From contig NZ_JASAMB010000022.1 of NCBI RefSeq assembly GCF_029948125.1, positions 79,709-143,708 on the forward strand: 64,000 nucleotides of DNA. The letters run 5' to 3'. The notes under the pieces are model-generated. The model ran no database searches, was not told the origin of the DNA, and saw only the letters and a list, made by a program, of their open reading frames with translations. The translations under genes were made by a program, and so were the position numbers. How positions within the stretch are numbered: the first letter of the stretch is position 1; each line of letters starts with the position of its first letter. Shown here piece after piece: positions 24,389-35,217 of the stretch. The DNA comes from Catellatospora sp. KI3 (GTDB lineage Bacteria; Actinomycetota; Actinomycetes; Mycobacteriales; Micromonosporaceae).

Positions 24389-25288
24389 TCAGAAGGTGTG
24401 GAAGGTGCGGATCGGCATGCGGGGGCCGTATTTGGGGGCGCCGAGGCCGGATGCCTCGATCAGGTGGCAGACGCGGCCGCGGTGGCCCGCGAAAGGGGAC
24501 AGGAGGTCCAGCATGCGGGCGTCGGTGCCGCGGGGTTCGCCGGCCAGGGCGTAGCAGACGAAATTGGGCAGGTGGAAGTCGCCGACGCTGACCGCGTCGG
24601 GGTCGCCGTGTACGACCGCCGCCGCCTCGGCCGCCGTCCACGGGCCGATGCCCCGGATCGCGAGCAGCCGTGCGGTCAGCGACGCGCTGTCGGGGCACGC
24701 CTCCAGGCGGGCGGCCTGGGCGGCGACGCGGCACAGCGTGTCGGCGCGCTTCTGCTCCAGCCCCAGCGGGTGGAACTCCCAGTACGGCGCCGCCGCGATG
24801 TCCGCCGGGTCAGGCGGCAGGTACAGCCGCTCCACCGGGCCGGGGGCGGGGCCGCTGAACCGGCGGACGATCGCCGCGTACGCGCGGTAGGCCTCGGTGC
24901 CGGTGACCTTCTGCTCGCAGACGGCGCGCAGCAGCCGGGAGAAGGCCAGGCCGGTGGCGGGCAGGCGCAGCCCGGCGAAGTCGCGGGACAGCCGGGCGAC
25001 CAGCGGATGGGCCTGGGCGAGGGTGCCGAAGCCGGTGAGGTCGTCGTGCAGCCCGGCGATGGCGTCGGCGCGGTCGAGCAGCCAGGCGGCGCCCGGCCCG
25101 TACCCGGTGGTGATCAGCTTGCCGCCCGCCTTGCGCAGGCCGAGCGTGCCGGGGCCCTGCGGGGTGCGCGCAGCCAGCCAGTAGACGCCGTCGACCCAGC
25201 GGCTGCACGGGTCGTGTCGGCCGAGGCTGAGCTGCGCGAGCGTACCGGCGATGTCGTATCGCTCGGGCAGCTCCCACTCCTGCGTCAC
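24389..25288 (-). CDS. DNA-3-methyladenine glycosylase II-like (HhH-GPD) protein
   Basis: 299 residues. The HhH-GPD core is clear: FSRLLRAVCEQKVTGTEAYRAYAAIVRRF, then LLAIRGIGPWTAAEAAAV (helix-hairpin-helix) and DAVSVGDFHLPNFV, which holds the catalytic Asp. The family removes alkylated purines from DNA in base-excision repair. There is no Fe-S cluster motif. The GTG start (MTQEWELPERYD) is chosen because the upstream frame passes through the inverted repeat at 25335-25396. It lies downstream of the DSB-repair operon on the same strand but has its own upstream hairpin. Confidence 0.88.
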   Translation of the reverse strand: MTQEWELPERYDIAGTLAQLSLGRHDPCSRWVDGVYWLAARTPQGPGTLGLRKAGGKLITTGYGPGAAWLLDRADAIAGLHDDLTGFGTLAQAHPLVARLSRDFAGLRLPATGLAFSRLLRAVCEQKVTGTEAYRAYAAIVRRFSGPAPGPVERLYLPPDPADIAAAPYWEFHPLGLEQKRADTLCRVAAQAARLEACPDSASLTARLLAIRGIGPWTAAEAAAVVHGDPDAVSVGDFHLPNFVCYALAGEPRGTDARMLDLLSPFAGHRGRVCHLIEASGLGAPKYGPRMPIRTFHTF

Positions 25289-25334
25289 GCCCTCGAATCT
25301 GCCACCCGCGCCCGCCTTACCGCAGGTCGGGGTC

Positions 25335-25396
25335 TGCAGTTTCGGGGAAAGTGCAGGAATCCGGCGCATGATTCGTGCACTTTCCCCGAAACTGCA
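25335..25396. repeat. Inverted repeat, TTTCGGGGAAA family, copy 2
   Basis: 26-bp arms with one mismatch (25335-25360, core TGCAGTTTCGGGGAAAGTGC, and 25371-25396) around a 10-nt loop, placed directly after the nurA stop codon, where it could terminate the operon. Confidence 0.88.
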
Positions 25397-25397
25397 C

Positions 25398-26372
25398 CTA
25401 CCCCGCCGCCGCAGGCCCGGCGGGCCCGGCGGCGGTGCGCTGGGCGGCGATGACCAGGGAGCGGTGCAGGAGCTTGCCGTCGCCGAGCAGGTGGCGCAGC
25501 TTGCGCTCCAGGCCCGCGATCGGTACGAGGTTCTGCGGCGCCCGCGGGTCCTTGTACGGCAGCGACGCGAACCGCGGAATCGTCGCCGTCGACAGCTCCG
25601 CCAGCTCGACAGCCTCGTAGTCGGGCACCTCCGCCGAGCACTCGACCCGCACGATGCCCGCCCACGGCGACCCGCCCGCGTGCGGCAGGCGCAGGTACCA
25701 GGTGAGGCGCTCGTACACGCCGGTGATCCGGAAGACGGGCGTACGCTGCCCGGCGCGCAGCGCCGCGACCACGCTGATCAGCCGGTCGGGCAGGTACTGC
25801 TTCTGCTGCGTCTTGATGTAGCCCAGCGTGCGCGGCAGCGCGTCGCGGCTGCGCAGCGGCCCGTCCACGATCAGCAGGTCGCCGTCGGTGCGCAGCTGCC
25901 GCGACACCGCGATCTCCAGCTCGGTCAGCGCCCCCTGCACCCGGTTGGACAGGTCGGCCTCGTCGGCGCCGACGACGGTCTGGGCCGTGTAGCGGGCGGC
26001 CTGGCCGCAGTCGACATCGGCGGCGGCCTCGGCGGCGGTGAACAGGCTCCGCTCGACCTTCACGCCGGTGACGCTGGCCCCGGCGCGCTCGCAGCGCACC
26101 ACCCCCGCCGCGTACGAGCAGGCCAGGCCGGGGCGGGTGACCCCGTCGGCGTCCTCGATCCAGAGGCGGGCGTCGGTGCGGCGCACGCCGTCGACGAGCA
26201 GGACGCTCTCGGGGGCGGCCAGGCCGGGCGGCGTGTCCAGGGGACGCCACGCGCCCACCGGGAGCTCGATCTCGGCGTCGAGCTTGGCGGAGCTGGTCTC
26301 GGCCGGGCCGCGTTCGGCAGCGTCGAGGCTGGTGCCGAACCCGGGATCCCAGGCGTCCACATGGAACTTCAT
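25398..26372 (-). CDS. nurA: NurA-like 5'-3' nuclease
   Basis: 324 residues. Two RNase-H-like acidic strands typical of NurA are visible: VLLVDGVRRTDARLWI near residue 58 and LLIVDGPLRSRD near residue 168. A C-terminal region rich in conserved hydrophobics follows (GIVRVECSAEVPDYEAVELAELSTATIPRFASLPYKDPRAPQNLVPI), where NurA has its final catalytic segment. NurA works with the HerA motor to resect DNA ends together with Mre11-Rad50. It is last in the operon, 24 bp after sbcC. Assignment rests on motifs and on the herA-sbcD-sbcC context. Confidence 0.8.
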   Translation of the reverse strand: MKFHVDAWDPGFGTSLDAAERGPAETSSAKLDAEIELPVGAWRPLDTPPGLAAPESVLLVDGVRRTDARLWIEDADGVTRPGLACSYAAGVVRCERAGASVTGVKVERSLFTAAEAAADVDCGQAARYTAQTVVGADEADLSNRVQGALTELEIAVSRQLRTDGDLLIVDGPLRSRDALPRTLGYIKTQQKQYLPDRLISVVAALRAGQRTPVFRITGVYERLTWYLRLPHAGGSPWAGIVRVECSAEVPDYEAVELAELSTATIPRFASLPYKDPRAPQNLVPIAGLERKLRHLLGDGKLLHRSLVIAAQRTAAGPAGPAAAG

Positions 26373-26396
26373 GACAGTCTGTGTACCAGAATCCGG

Positions 26397-28874
26397 CTAA
26401 CCCAGCCTTTCCACTCGGGCTGTTCGCGCATCCTTCGTGATCTCGAAACGTACCGGAATGCGTTCTGCCAGGGCCTGCACGTGCGTCACCACCCCTACCA
26501 TCCGGTCGCCGCTGGCGGCCAGATTCTCCAGAGTCGCGGCCACGGTGTCCAGGGTGGACGCGTCGAGGGTGCCGAAGCCCTCGTCGAGCATGATGGACTC
26601 CAGGCTCGCCGTCGGCGACAGGCCGCCGAGCTGGTCGGCCAGCGCCAGCGCCAGTGCCAGCGACGCCTGGAACGTCTCCCCGCCCGACAGCGTCCGCACC
26701 GGACGCCGCAGGCCCGCGTCGTGGTGGTCCACCACGTAGAACTCGCGGTCGTCGTGGATCAGGTCGTACTGGCCGCCGGAGAGTTCGCGCAGGATCGCCG
26801 ACGCACCGTCGACCAGCGCGTCCAGCGCCTCCTGCAGCAGCCACGCCTCGAAGTTGTTGGCGCGCAGGTGCTGGGCCAGCGCCGTGGCGACCTGCCGGTC
26901 GGCCTCGACCGCGGCCCGCTGCGCCCGCAGCGCCTCGGCCTGGGCCCGGCGCTCCAGCAGCACGTCGTGGCCGCTCACGGCCCGCTCGACCGCCACGGCC
27001 GCGTCGCGCTGGTGCGCGCCGGGGCGGGGGACGGGCAGCTCGGCGGCGGTGAACAGCTCGTCGAGCGCCGCCTGCGCGGTGGCGGCCCGGTCGCGGGCGG
27101 CGGCCAGCCGGGCCCGCTCGCCGTCGCGTTCGGCCTGGGCGGCGCTCGCCTGCTCGCGGGCCCAGCCGGCCAGGGCGGCCCAGGCCGCGGCCAGGTCGTC
27201 GCGGTCGGCCGGGGGCGGGGTCAGGGCGGCGACCGTGTCGCGTACGCGGTCGAAGTGCTTCCACGCCGCGGCCAGCCGCTCGGTCGCCTGCTGCGCCCGG
27301 CCCGCCGCCGCGCGCTGGGCCTCGCGGGCCTCGCGCAGGCGGCCGCGCGCCTCGGCCAGCTCGCCGCGCAGCGCCTCGACCGACGCCAGGTCGGCGCGCA
27401 GCGTCGGGACCGGCGCGGCACCTTCGAGCAGCCGGGCGACCTCGGCCGAACGACGGGCGAGTTCTTCCCGGCGGACCGTGGCCTGGTCCAGGCGCTTGGC
27501 CGCCTCCAGCACCCGGCGGTCCAGCTCGGCGCGGCCGGTGCGGGCAGTGGTCAGGGCCTGCTCGGCCTCGGCGACGACCTTCTTGGCCGCGTTCATCGCG
27601 GGCTGGTCGGGCATCGCCGGGACGGTGGCCACGGGCTGCGTGCAGACCGGGCACTCGTGCCCGGCGACCAGGTCGCGGCGCAGCCAGGCGGCCCGGTCGG
27701 CGGTCTGCGCGACCAGCATCGCCTGCTGCGCGCGGTCCAGGCCCTGCTGGGCGGAGTGCTCGCGCTCGGTCGCGGTCCGCTGGGCGGCCAGCGCCGACTC
27801 GTGCACCTCGCGGGCCTGCAGCGCGGTCGCGTCCAGTTCGGCGAGCTTCGTCGACAGCTGCCCCGACTGGACGTGCGCCTCCAGCAGGCTGCGCAGCACG
27901 GTCGGGTCGGGCGCGTCGTCGAGCTGCGTACGCAGCTTGTCCTCGGCCTCCTCGGCGGTGCCCGCGGCCACGGCCGCGTCGGCGGCGGCGGTCGCGGCGG
28001 ACCTCGCCGCCCCGGCCAGCGTCGCGGCCTCGGCGGGGGCGACGACCGAGGTGAGCACCGTCAACCGGCGCTCGGCCGCCGTCGTCGCCTCGGCGACCAG
28101 CTCGACCTCGCGCTGCGCCTGGGCCAGGGCGGGCAGGGCCGCCTCGACGTCGGCGCTGAGCTTGCGCGCGGCGTCCACCCGCTGCTCGGCGGCGGCCAGG
28201 GCCTCGTCGGAGGCGGCGGCGGTCAGCTCGGCCAGCACCGGCTCGGTCGCGGCCAGCTTGCCGTTGGCCTCGGCGACCAGCGCGGCGGCCTTCTCCCTGA
28301 CCTTCTCGTACACGTCCAGGCCCAGCAGGCGGACCAGGATCTCCTGCCGCTCGGCCGGGCGGGCGTGCAGGAACGCCGCGAAGTCGCCCTGCGGCAGCAC
28401 CACGCACTTGGTGAACTGGTCGTAGGGCAGGCCGACCACGTCGGCGACGGCGTGGTCCAGCTCGGCCGGGGTCCCGGCCAGCGCCTCGCCCAGCTCGTCG
28501 AGCAGGTCCTCGCCGTCCAGGCTGGACGCGTCGAAGCCGGGGGACAGGGCCTGCAGTCCGGCGGCGCGGGTGGCGACGCGGCCCTTGCCGTCGCGGCGGA
28601 CCACCCGGGTCGCCGCGTACCGGGTGCCGCCCGCTTCGAAGATCAGCCGGACCGCCGCCTCGGACGCCGACGGGGCCAGCGCGTGCGCGACGCTCTTGCC
28701 GCCGCCCCAGCGCGGGGCGGTGCCGTACAGCGCGAAGCAGATCGCGTCCAGCAGCGTCGACTTGCCCGAACCGGTCGGGCCGACCAGGGCGAAGAAGTCG
28801 CAGTCGGTCAGGTCGACCGTGGTCGGCTCCCGGAACACCGTGAAGCCGCGCAGGTCCAACCGTAGAGGGCGCAT
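26397..28874 (-). CDS. sbcC: SbcC/Rad50-type SMC ATPase
   Basis: 825 residues. It starts MRPLRLDLRGFTVFREPTTVDL with the Walker A GPTGSGKST. Long Ala/Glu/Arg-rich coiled-coil arms surround a zinc hook CPVC near residue 406. The C-terminal half has LSGGETFQASLALALALADQLG (signature) and IMLDEGFGTLD (Walker B). Length and layout fit actinobacterial SbcC. With SbcD it forms the nuclease complex that opens hairpins and processes double-strand breaks. The ATG overlaps the sbcD stop (TAATG), so the two are translationally coupled. Confidence 0.95.
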   Translation of the reverse strand: MRPLRLDLRGFTVFREPTTVDLTDCDFFALVGPTGSGKSTLLDAICFALYGTAPRWGGGKSVAHALAPSASEAAVRLIFEAGGTRYAATRVVRRDGKGRVATRAAGLQALSPGFDASSLDGEDLLDELGEALAGTPAELDHAVADVVGLPYDQFTKCVVLPQGDFAAFLHARPAERQEILVRLLGLDVYEKVREKAAALVAEANGKLAATEPVLAELTAAASDEALAAAEQRVDAARKLSADVEAALPALAQAQREVELVAEATTAAERRLTVLTSVVAPAEAATLAGAARSAATAAADAAVAAGTAEEAEDKLRTQLDDAPDPTVLRSLLEAHVQSGQLSTKLAELDATALQAREVHESALAAQRTATEREHSAQQGLDRAQQAMLVAQTADRAAWLRRDLVAGHECPVCTQPVATVPAMPDQPAMNAAKKVVAEAEQALTTARTGRAELDRRVLEAAKRLDQATVRREELARRSAEVARLLEGAAPVPTLRADLASVEALRGELAEARGRLREAREAQRAAAGRAQQATERLAAAWKHFDRVRDTVAALTPPPADRDDLAAAWAALAGWAREQASAAQAERDGERARLAAARDRAATAQAALDELFTAAELPVPRPGAHQRDAAVAVERAVSGHDVLLERRAQAEALRAQRAAVEADRQVATALAQHLRANNFEAWLLQEALDALVDGASAILRELSGGQYDLIHDDREFYVVDHHDAGLRRPVRTLSGGETFQASLALALALADQLGGLSPTASLESIMLDEGFGTLDASTLDTVAATLENLAASGDRMVGVVTHVQALAERIPVRFEITKDARTARVERLG

Positions 28875-30034
28875 TACCCGCTCACCTCCGTGTACAGCCG
28901 CTCGAACAGCGCGCGGGTGGCCTCGTCGGCGTGGCCGCGGTGCTTCAGGTAGTCGGCGAACAGCTCCGGGGCGCTGCGGCCGGTGTGCCGGGGGCGGGCG
29001 TTGCGGGTGGCCGCGTCCGGCAGCATCGAGGGGTCGACGCGGATCTCCAGGGCGCGCGGGAACAGCTCCTGCACCTGCTCGCGCAGGCCCGCGCGGGGCG
29101 GCTCGGCGACGTACACCCGCAGCCAGGGCTCGTCGTCGAGCTGCTCGGCCATGACGGCCAGGTCGGCGAGCGTGCCGCGCAGCGTACGCAGCGGGACCGC
29201 GTCGGTCAGCGGCACCGTGCGCGCCTTGGCCGCCGTATGCGCGGTGACCTCGACGATCGTCACGCTCGGCCGGTTCTCCTCCTCGCCGAAGTCGACCGCG
29301 ATCGGCGAGCCGCTGTAGCGCACCGGGCACGGGCCGGGCAGCAGCTGCGCCCGGTGCAGATGCCCCAGCGCCACGTAGTGGGCGTTGGACGGGAACACCG
29401 TCGCGGGCACCGAGTAGCCGAGGATGCAGTGGGCGTCGCGCTCGCCGCCGCCCATGGTCCCGCCGGTGACGGTCAGGTGCGCGGTGACCAGGTTGACCGT
29501 GTCCGGCTCGGTGAACGCCTCCTGCGCCAGCCGCGTCAGCAGCCGCGCCAGGTGGTCGGCGTACGTCGCCTGCGCCTGCGCCTCGGTCAGCGAGAACATC
29601 TCCAGCGCGCGGATCGCGTACCGCTGGGACAGGAACGGCAGGGCCACGCAGCGCCACTTCTCGCCGCCGGGCGTGATGCCGGAGACGATGTGATCGGCGG
29701 GGTGCTCGCTGATCCGGCCGCGCAGGATGATCCCGGCCGCGTCGGCCCAGGAGCGCAGCGCGTCCAGGGCGGCGCCGTTGTCGTGGTTGCCCGCGATCGC
29801 GACCACCTCGGCGCCGGTGGCGCGCAGCGCGCTGAGCGCCCGGGTCACCACCTTCGTCGCCTCCGGCGAGGGCGCGGCCACGTCGAACAAGTCACCGGCC
29901 ACGATGATCAGGTCAGGGCTCTCGGCCTTCGCGACCTGGACCACCGCGGCCAGGGAGGCGATCTGCTCCTTCACGCGCGAGCGCCCCTTGAGCACCTTGC
30001 CGACGTGCCAGTCGGAGGTGTGCAGGATCTTCAC
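28874..30034 (-). CDS. sbcD: SbcD/Mre11-type exonuclease
   Basis: 386 residues. The calcineurin-like phosphoesterase motifs are complete: DWHVGK, VAGDLFD, AGNHDN, VTAHL and ALGHLHRAQ. They hold the two manganese ions of Mre11 nucleases. The C-terminal capping region ends DEATRALFERLYTEVSG. The GTG start (MKILHTSDWH) is 11 nt downstream of the herA stop and preceded by GAGAGGG. The long upstream open frame is a shadow of herA. It acts with SbcC at DNA ends. Confidence 0.95.
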   Translation of the reverse strand: MKILHTSDWHVGKVLKGRSRVKEQIASLAAVVQVAKAESPDLIIVAGDLFDVAAPSPEATKVVTRALSALRATGAEVVAIAGNHDNGAALDALRSWADAAGIILRGRISEHPADHIVSGITPGGEKWRCVALPFLSQRYAIRALEMFSLTEAQAQATYADHLARLLTRLAQEAFTEPDTVNLVTAHLTVTGGTMGGGERDAHCILGYSVPATVFPSNAHYVALGHLHRAQLLPGPCPVRYSGSPIAVDFGEEENRPSVTIVEVTAHTAAKARTVPLTDAVPLRTLRGTLADLAVMAEQLDDEPWLRVYVAEPPRAGLREQVQELFPRALEIRVDPSMLPDAATRNARPRHTGRSAPELFADYLKHRGHADEATRALFERLYTEVSG

Positions 30035-30045
30035 TGGCGGCCCTC

Positions 30046-31797
<1,752 letters not shown>

Positions 31798-31804
31798 CCG
31801 CACG

Positions 31805-31810
31805 ACCCTA
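31805..31810 (-). promoter_or_regulatory. -10 box of the herA-sbcD-sbcC-nurA operon
   Basis: TAGGGT on the minus strand, 7 nt before the herA GTG, fits a leaderless actinobacterial promoter (TANNNT). No clear -35 was seen. Confidence 0.4.
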
Positions 31811-31922
31811 GCGGTCACCGGCGACAATGCCAGCCTCACAACCCCGCGTCAGTGACCGACGACGCCGAAACTGTCGCCCCTCCGACGCAACCGGTGGCGA
31901 CCGGGCGGGCCTGGACACCTTG

Positions 31923-31995
31923 CGCCATGATCGCTACTCGCGGTCAGAAAGTGCGCTTTCAACACGGGTTCTGACCTGCAGTAGCGATCATGGCG
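31923..31995. repeat. Nested palindromic element
   Basis: Outer perfect 15-bp arms CGCCATGATCGCTAC (31923-31937) and complement (31981-31995) enclose inner 8-bp arms GGTCAGAA (31942-31949) and TTCTGACC (31969-31976). It lies in the 362-bp gap 31798-32159 upstream of herA. With the next element it occupies much of that gap, in which no gene is supported. Confidence 0.75.
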
Positions 31996-32079
31996 AGCTC
32001 TGTCCGCCGTCTCCGCTCCCGCCCGCCACCCGCTCCGGCCCGCCACCCGTGCCCGGCGCCGCAGCGTCGACCACGCTGC

Positions 32080-32133
32080 GTCTCGGGGAGAGTGCACGAA
32101 TCGCGACGTCCATTCCTGCACTTTCCCCGAAAC
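32080..32133. repeat. Inverted repeat, TTTCGGGGAAA family, copy 3 (diverged)
   Basis: 22-bp arms (32080-32101 and 32112-32133) with three mismatches and a 10-nt loop. The right arm CACTTTCCCCGAAAC matches copy 2 exactly. It is placed 26 bp beyond the stop codon of the minus-strand membrane protein. Confidence 0.8.
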
Positions 32134-32159
32134 CCTCGCGGAGGCGCCCGACTGGTTCG

Positions 32160-33203
32160 TCAGCGCGGCGGTGGCGGTGGGGGCGGGGGTGACAGCGGGG
32201 TGTCCGCCTGGACCAGCAGCTGCCAGTCGCCGGTGACGTGCTCGGGGATCACCGTGATCGTGACGCCTCCGGGCTTGCCTGCGTCGTAGACCGGGCCGCC
32301 CAGGTAGCAGGTGAACACGCGCAGCTCGGCGTCGTAGCCCCACCACTGCGCGGACTGGAGGTCGACTCCGTCCAGCTGGATGCGCAGCGACCCGGGGGTC
32401 ACCGACTGGGCGATGAACGAGTAGCCGTCCCTGGCGTGCACGGTGACGGTCCGCGGGCGCAGCGGGTCCTGCGGGTCGCTGCGCAGCCACAGCAGGGGGT
32501 CCCAGACCTTGTCCGTGACCGGTCTGCCTTCGGGGGTCAGGCCCTCCCATCCGGCGAGCAGCTGCCTGGCGTCGGCGGCCGCGCCCAGGACGGCGGGCCG
32601 GTCGGGCAGCGGATAGGCGTCGTAGGGCACCGGCACCCCGACCGCCATGGCGATCGTCGCCCCCGGCGGGAACGCCGTGTTCTTCTGGGTCTCGCGGTCG
32701 GCCGCGATCACGCGGAGTTTGACGCTCATCTCCTGCCCCTGCTGCTCCGGTTCGATCTGCCAGCTCAGGACCAGGTCGTCGCCGCCGCAGGAGCCGCTCT
32801 GCCGGACCATCCCGTCGACTCCCAGCTCACCGCGCAGCTCCAGGCCGGCCGCGCCGGTGCAGTCGGTGAAGACCTTGAACGGGCTCAGGCCGGGCGGAGT
32901 GAAGGTGAGCGTGAGGCTGTTGATCCCCGGCTGCGAGCGGGTGGTGGCGATGATCCGGGTGCCCTCGAGGTACTGCGGGAACCCGGCGCCGGGGCCCGCG
33001 GGCTGGGACACCCCGCCGTCGCGCAGGGCCGGGACGAGGCCGTACCCGATGGCGCCGAGGGCGACCACGGCGGCGAGGACGCCGCCGATCCGCCGGTTGC
33101 GCCGGACGGCGATCCGGTGGCGCAGGTCGGCTAGGCGCAGGTGCTGGGCCAGGTCGGCGGGCGGGGCGGAACGTTCGTCCATCAGTTCCCTCAGATCGAT
33201 CAT
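32160..33203 (-). CDS. Membrane protein co-encoded with an ECF sigma factor (possible anti-sigma)
   Basis: 347 residues. A cytosolic N-terminus of about 60 residues (MIDLRELMDERSAPPADLAQHLRLADLRHRIAVRRNRR) precedes one helix (IGGVLAAVVALGAIGYGLVPAL). A large external domain ends in a proline run. The start overlaps the sigma factor stop by 4 nt (ATGA). Translational coupling and topology fit a regulator of that sigma factor, but no zinc-anti-sigma HxxxCxxC motif is present. A direct anti-sigma role is therefore an inference from context. Confidence 0.7.
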   Translation of the reverse strand: MIDLRELMDERSAPPADLAQHLRLADLRHRIAVRRNRRIGGVLAAVVALGAIGYGLVPALRDGGVSQPAGPGAGFPQYLEGTRIIATTRSQPGINSLTLTFTPPGLSPFKVFTDCTGAAGLELRGELGVDGMVRQSGSCGGDDLVLSWQIEPEQQGQEMSVKLRVIAADRETQKNTAFPPGATIAMAVGVPVPYDAYPLPDRPAVLGAAADARQLLAGWEGLTPEGRPVTDKVWDPLLWLRSDPQDPLRPRTVTVHARDGYSFIAQSVTPGSLRIQLDGVDLQSAQWWGYDAELRVFTCYLGGPVYDAGKPGGVTITVIPEHVTGDWQLLVQADTPLSPPPPPPPPR

Positions 33204-33694
33204 CGCGTCGCTCCCTCCAACATCAGCGAGTCGTCCAGGCGCAGCTTGGACAGGGCCTTGGCGTGCTGGCTCTTGACGGTGCCGACGGACACGCCCATGG
33301 TCTCGGCGATCTGCGCCTCGCTCAGGTCGTCGAAGTAGCGCAGCACCAGCACCGCGCGCTGGCGGCGGGGCAGTCGGCTCAGGGCCCGCCAGATCTCGTC
33401 GCGGGCGGCGACCGCGTCACCTGGGTCCGCGGTGGCGGCCTCCGCCGGCCGCTCGGTCGGCTGCTCGCCGTGCCAGCGGCGGCGCCACCAGGTCGAGTAC
33501 GTGTTGATCAGGATGCGCCGCACGTACGGTTCGGGGTCGGCGTCGACCCGGCGCCACGCGCTCCACGCCTTGGCCAGGCTGGTCTGCAGCAGGTCCTCGG
33601 CGAGTCCCCAGTCGTGGGTGAGCAGGTAGGCGGTGCGGAGCAGGCGTGGCGAGCGGGTCGTCACGAAGTCCGCGAAGGTGTCGCTGCGCGTCAC
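33200..33694 (-). CDS. ECF (SigE-family) RNA polymerase sigma factor
   Basis: 164 residues. Region 2 is FADFVTTRSPRLLRTAYLLTHDWGLAEDLLQTSLAKAWSAWRRV, with the SigE-family DPEPYVRRILINTYSTWWRRRWHGEQP continuation. Region 4 is LPRRQRAVLVLRYFDDLSEAQIAETMGVSVGTVKSQHAKALSKLR, a normal helix-turn-helix for the -35 box. The GTG start (VTRSDTFADF) follows GGAGGACC. It heads a two-gene operon with the membrane protein, and may respond to an envelope signal. Confidence 0.92.
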   Translation of the reverse strand: MTRSDTFADFVTTRSPRLLRTAYLLTHDWGLAEDLLQTSLAKAWSAWRRVDADPEPYVRRILINTYSTWWRRRWHGEQPTERPAEAATADPGDAVAARDEIWRALSRLPRRQRAVLVLRYFDDLSEAQIAETMGVSVGTVKSQHAKALSKLRLDDSLMLEGATR

Positions 33695-33777
33695 CGGTCC
33701 TCCCAATGGATAGGTCGCCGGTAATACCAGTCGATCCGGTCCCAGGGTTGCCCGGCGTACGGAAGGCGCGCACGGCA

Positions 33778-33819
33778 CCGCCCGGGGCCGGCGGATGCTG
33801 GGACGCCGGCCCCGGGCGG
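33778..33819 (-). terminator. Strong terminator after the ThuA-fascin gene
   Basis: Perfect 16-bp stem CCGCCCGGGGCCGGCG (33778-33793) with complement at 33804-33819 and a 10-nt loop, 14 bp beyond the stop codon of the minus-strand ThuA gene. It also separates that gene from the sigma-factor operon. Confidence 0.8.
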
Positions 33820-33833
33820 TGGACTTCCCGCGC

Positions 33834-35006
33834 TCAGCTGCCCTGGTCGAACTTCTCCCAGGTGCCGATCGCGGTGCGGTTGGCGATGAGCGCGGCCGCT
33901 CCCGCGTTCTCCGCCACCACGTACTTGCCGTTGGCCTGGGCGCGCAGGCTGATCGTGCCGTCGCTGTTGACGATGCGGGCGAACGTCTCCCACGGGCCGA
34001 CGGCGGTCCGGTTGGCGATCAGGGGGTTGGCCCCGGCGTTGTCGGCGCAGACGTACTTGCCGTTGGCCCGGGACTTCAGCGCGATGTTGCCGCCGCCCAG
34101 GTCGACGATGTCGTACCGCTCGGACAGGGTGGCCGCGGTGGTGGCGCCGGCTATCAGGTTGCCGGTGCCGCCGCCGGGGGCGGTCACGAACTTGCTGTTG
34201 GCGCGCGCCTTGAGGGTCGCGCCGGTGACCGGCGGCTGCGAGGTGGGCGTGCAGTCGGCCGCGACCGAGCCGGCCGCGATCTGCAGGCCGCCGAGCAGCA
34301 TCTTCGTGAAGTTGGTGTCGGTGTAGCTGGCCTCGGTGTGGCCGAGGCCGGTGTACCAGGAGCGCCCGCCGCCGTAGTTCTGGCACCAGGTGATCGGGTG
34401 GTCGCCCATGGTGCCGCCGGTGTACGACGCCTCGTTCAGGTTCATCAGCACCCGCACGTTGGGGCGGGGGTTGGTGCGGTAGTTGTACCACTCGTCCGAG
34501 CGGCTCCAGGTCGACGGCAGGTGCGCCGTCGAGGCGTTGACCGGGGTCTCCACCCGCACCTGGGCGGTCTGGATCGCCGGGTGGGAGGAGAAGTACGCGC
34601 CGACCAGGCCGCCGTACCAGGGCCAGTCGTACTCGGTGTCGGCGGCGGCGTGCACGCCGACGTAGCCGCCGCCGGCGGCGATGTAGTTCTGGAACGCGGT
34701 CTGCTGGGTGGCGTCGAGGACGTCGCCGGTGGTCATCAGCCACACCACCGCCTGGTACTGGGCCAGGTTGGCGGCGTTGAACTGGGTCGCGTCCTCGGTG
34801 GCGGTGACGGTGAAGCCGTTGGCCGAGCCGAGGGCCTGGATGGCGGCGATGCCGTTGGGGATGGACGAGTGCCGGAAACCGGCGGTCTTCGAGAACACCA
34901 GGACCTTCGTCAGCGGCGCCGCCGCTGCCGGGGTCGCCGGGCCGACCAGCACCGTCGCCACCAGGGCGACGAGGGCGGCGGCCAGGGACAGGAGGCGTTT
35001 GCGCAT
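33834..35006 (-). CDS. Secreted ThuA-domain protein with fascin-like C-terminal module (ThuA-1)
   Basis: 390 residues. A signal peptide (MRKRLLSLAAALVALVATVLVGPATPAAA) precedes a ThuA / class-I glutamine-amidotransferase-like domain (VLVFSKTAGFRHSSIPNG, GGGYVGVHAAADTEYDW, GDHPITWCQNYGGGRSWYTGLGHTEASY). ThuA proteins act in disaccharide metabolism; secreted forms are poorly known. The C-terminal 130 residues are a beta-trefoil, fascin-like module (GGGNIALKSRANGKYVCADN, SLRAQANGKYVVAEN, TWEKFDQGS), probably glycan-binding. Residues 30-140 are almost identical to ThuA-2 at 50175. It is divergent from the ebo-like operon. Confidence 0.88.
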   Translation of the reverse strand: MRKRLLSLAAALVALVATVLVGPATPAAAAPLTKVLVFSKTAGFRHSSIPNGIAAIQALGSANGFTVTATEDATQFNAANLAQYQAVVWLMTTGDVLDATQQTAFQNYIAAGGGYVGVHAAADTEYDWPWYGGLVGAYFSSHPAIQTAQVRVETPVNASTAHLPSTWSRSDEWYNYRTNPRPNVRVLMNLNEASYTGGTMGDHPITWCQNYGGGRSWYTGLGHTEASYTDTNFTKMLLGGLQIAAGSVAADCTPTSQPPVTGATLKARANSKFVTAPGGGTGNLIAGATTAATLSERYDIVDLGGGNIALKSRANGKYVCADNAGANPLIANRTAVGPWETFARIVNSDGTISLRAQANGKYVVAENAGAAALIANRTAIGTWEKFDQGS

Positions 35007-35217
35007 GTGCCCGCTCCTTCGCGCGGAGGTGCCGCGGTCGGCCGGGCGCCGGCCGCGACGGGAGGGGGACACGCCGGTCTGGCGGCCTGGGGCAGGGCCG
35101 GGCAAGGGGGTACGCGGCGACGCAGACACGGAGCATCCTTCATGCCGTTCGCGGGGGTCGCCCGCGAACCGGAGCCGGGTCGCCGATCCGAGGCTCCAGG
35201 TGGACATTGACATCCGT

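Noticed and set aside
26397..29657. Longer 1086-codon frame for SbcC
   Set aside because: The first 260 codons lie antisense to the sense of the sbcD frame and are low-complexity. MRPLRLDLRGF with TAATG coupling is the normal SbcC start.
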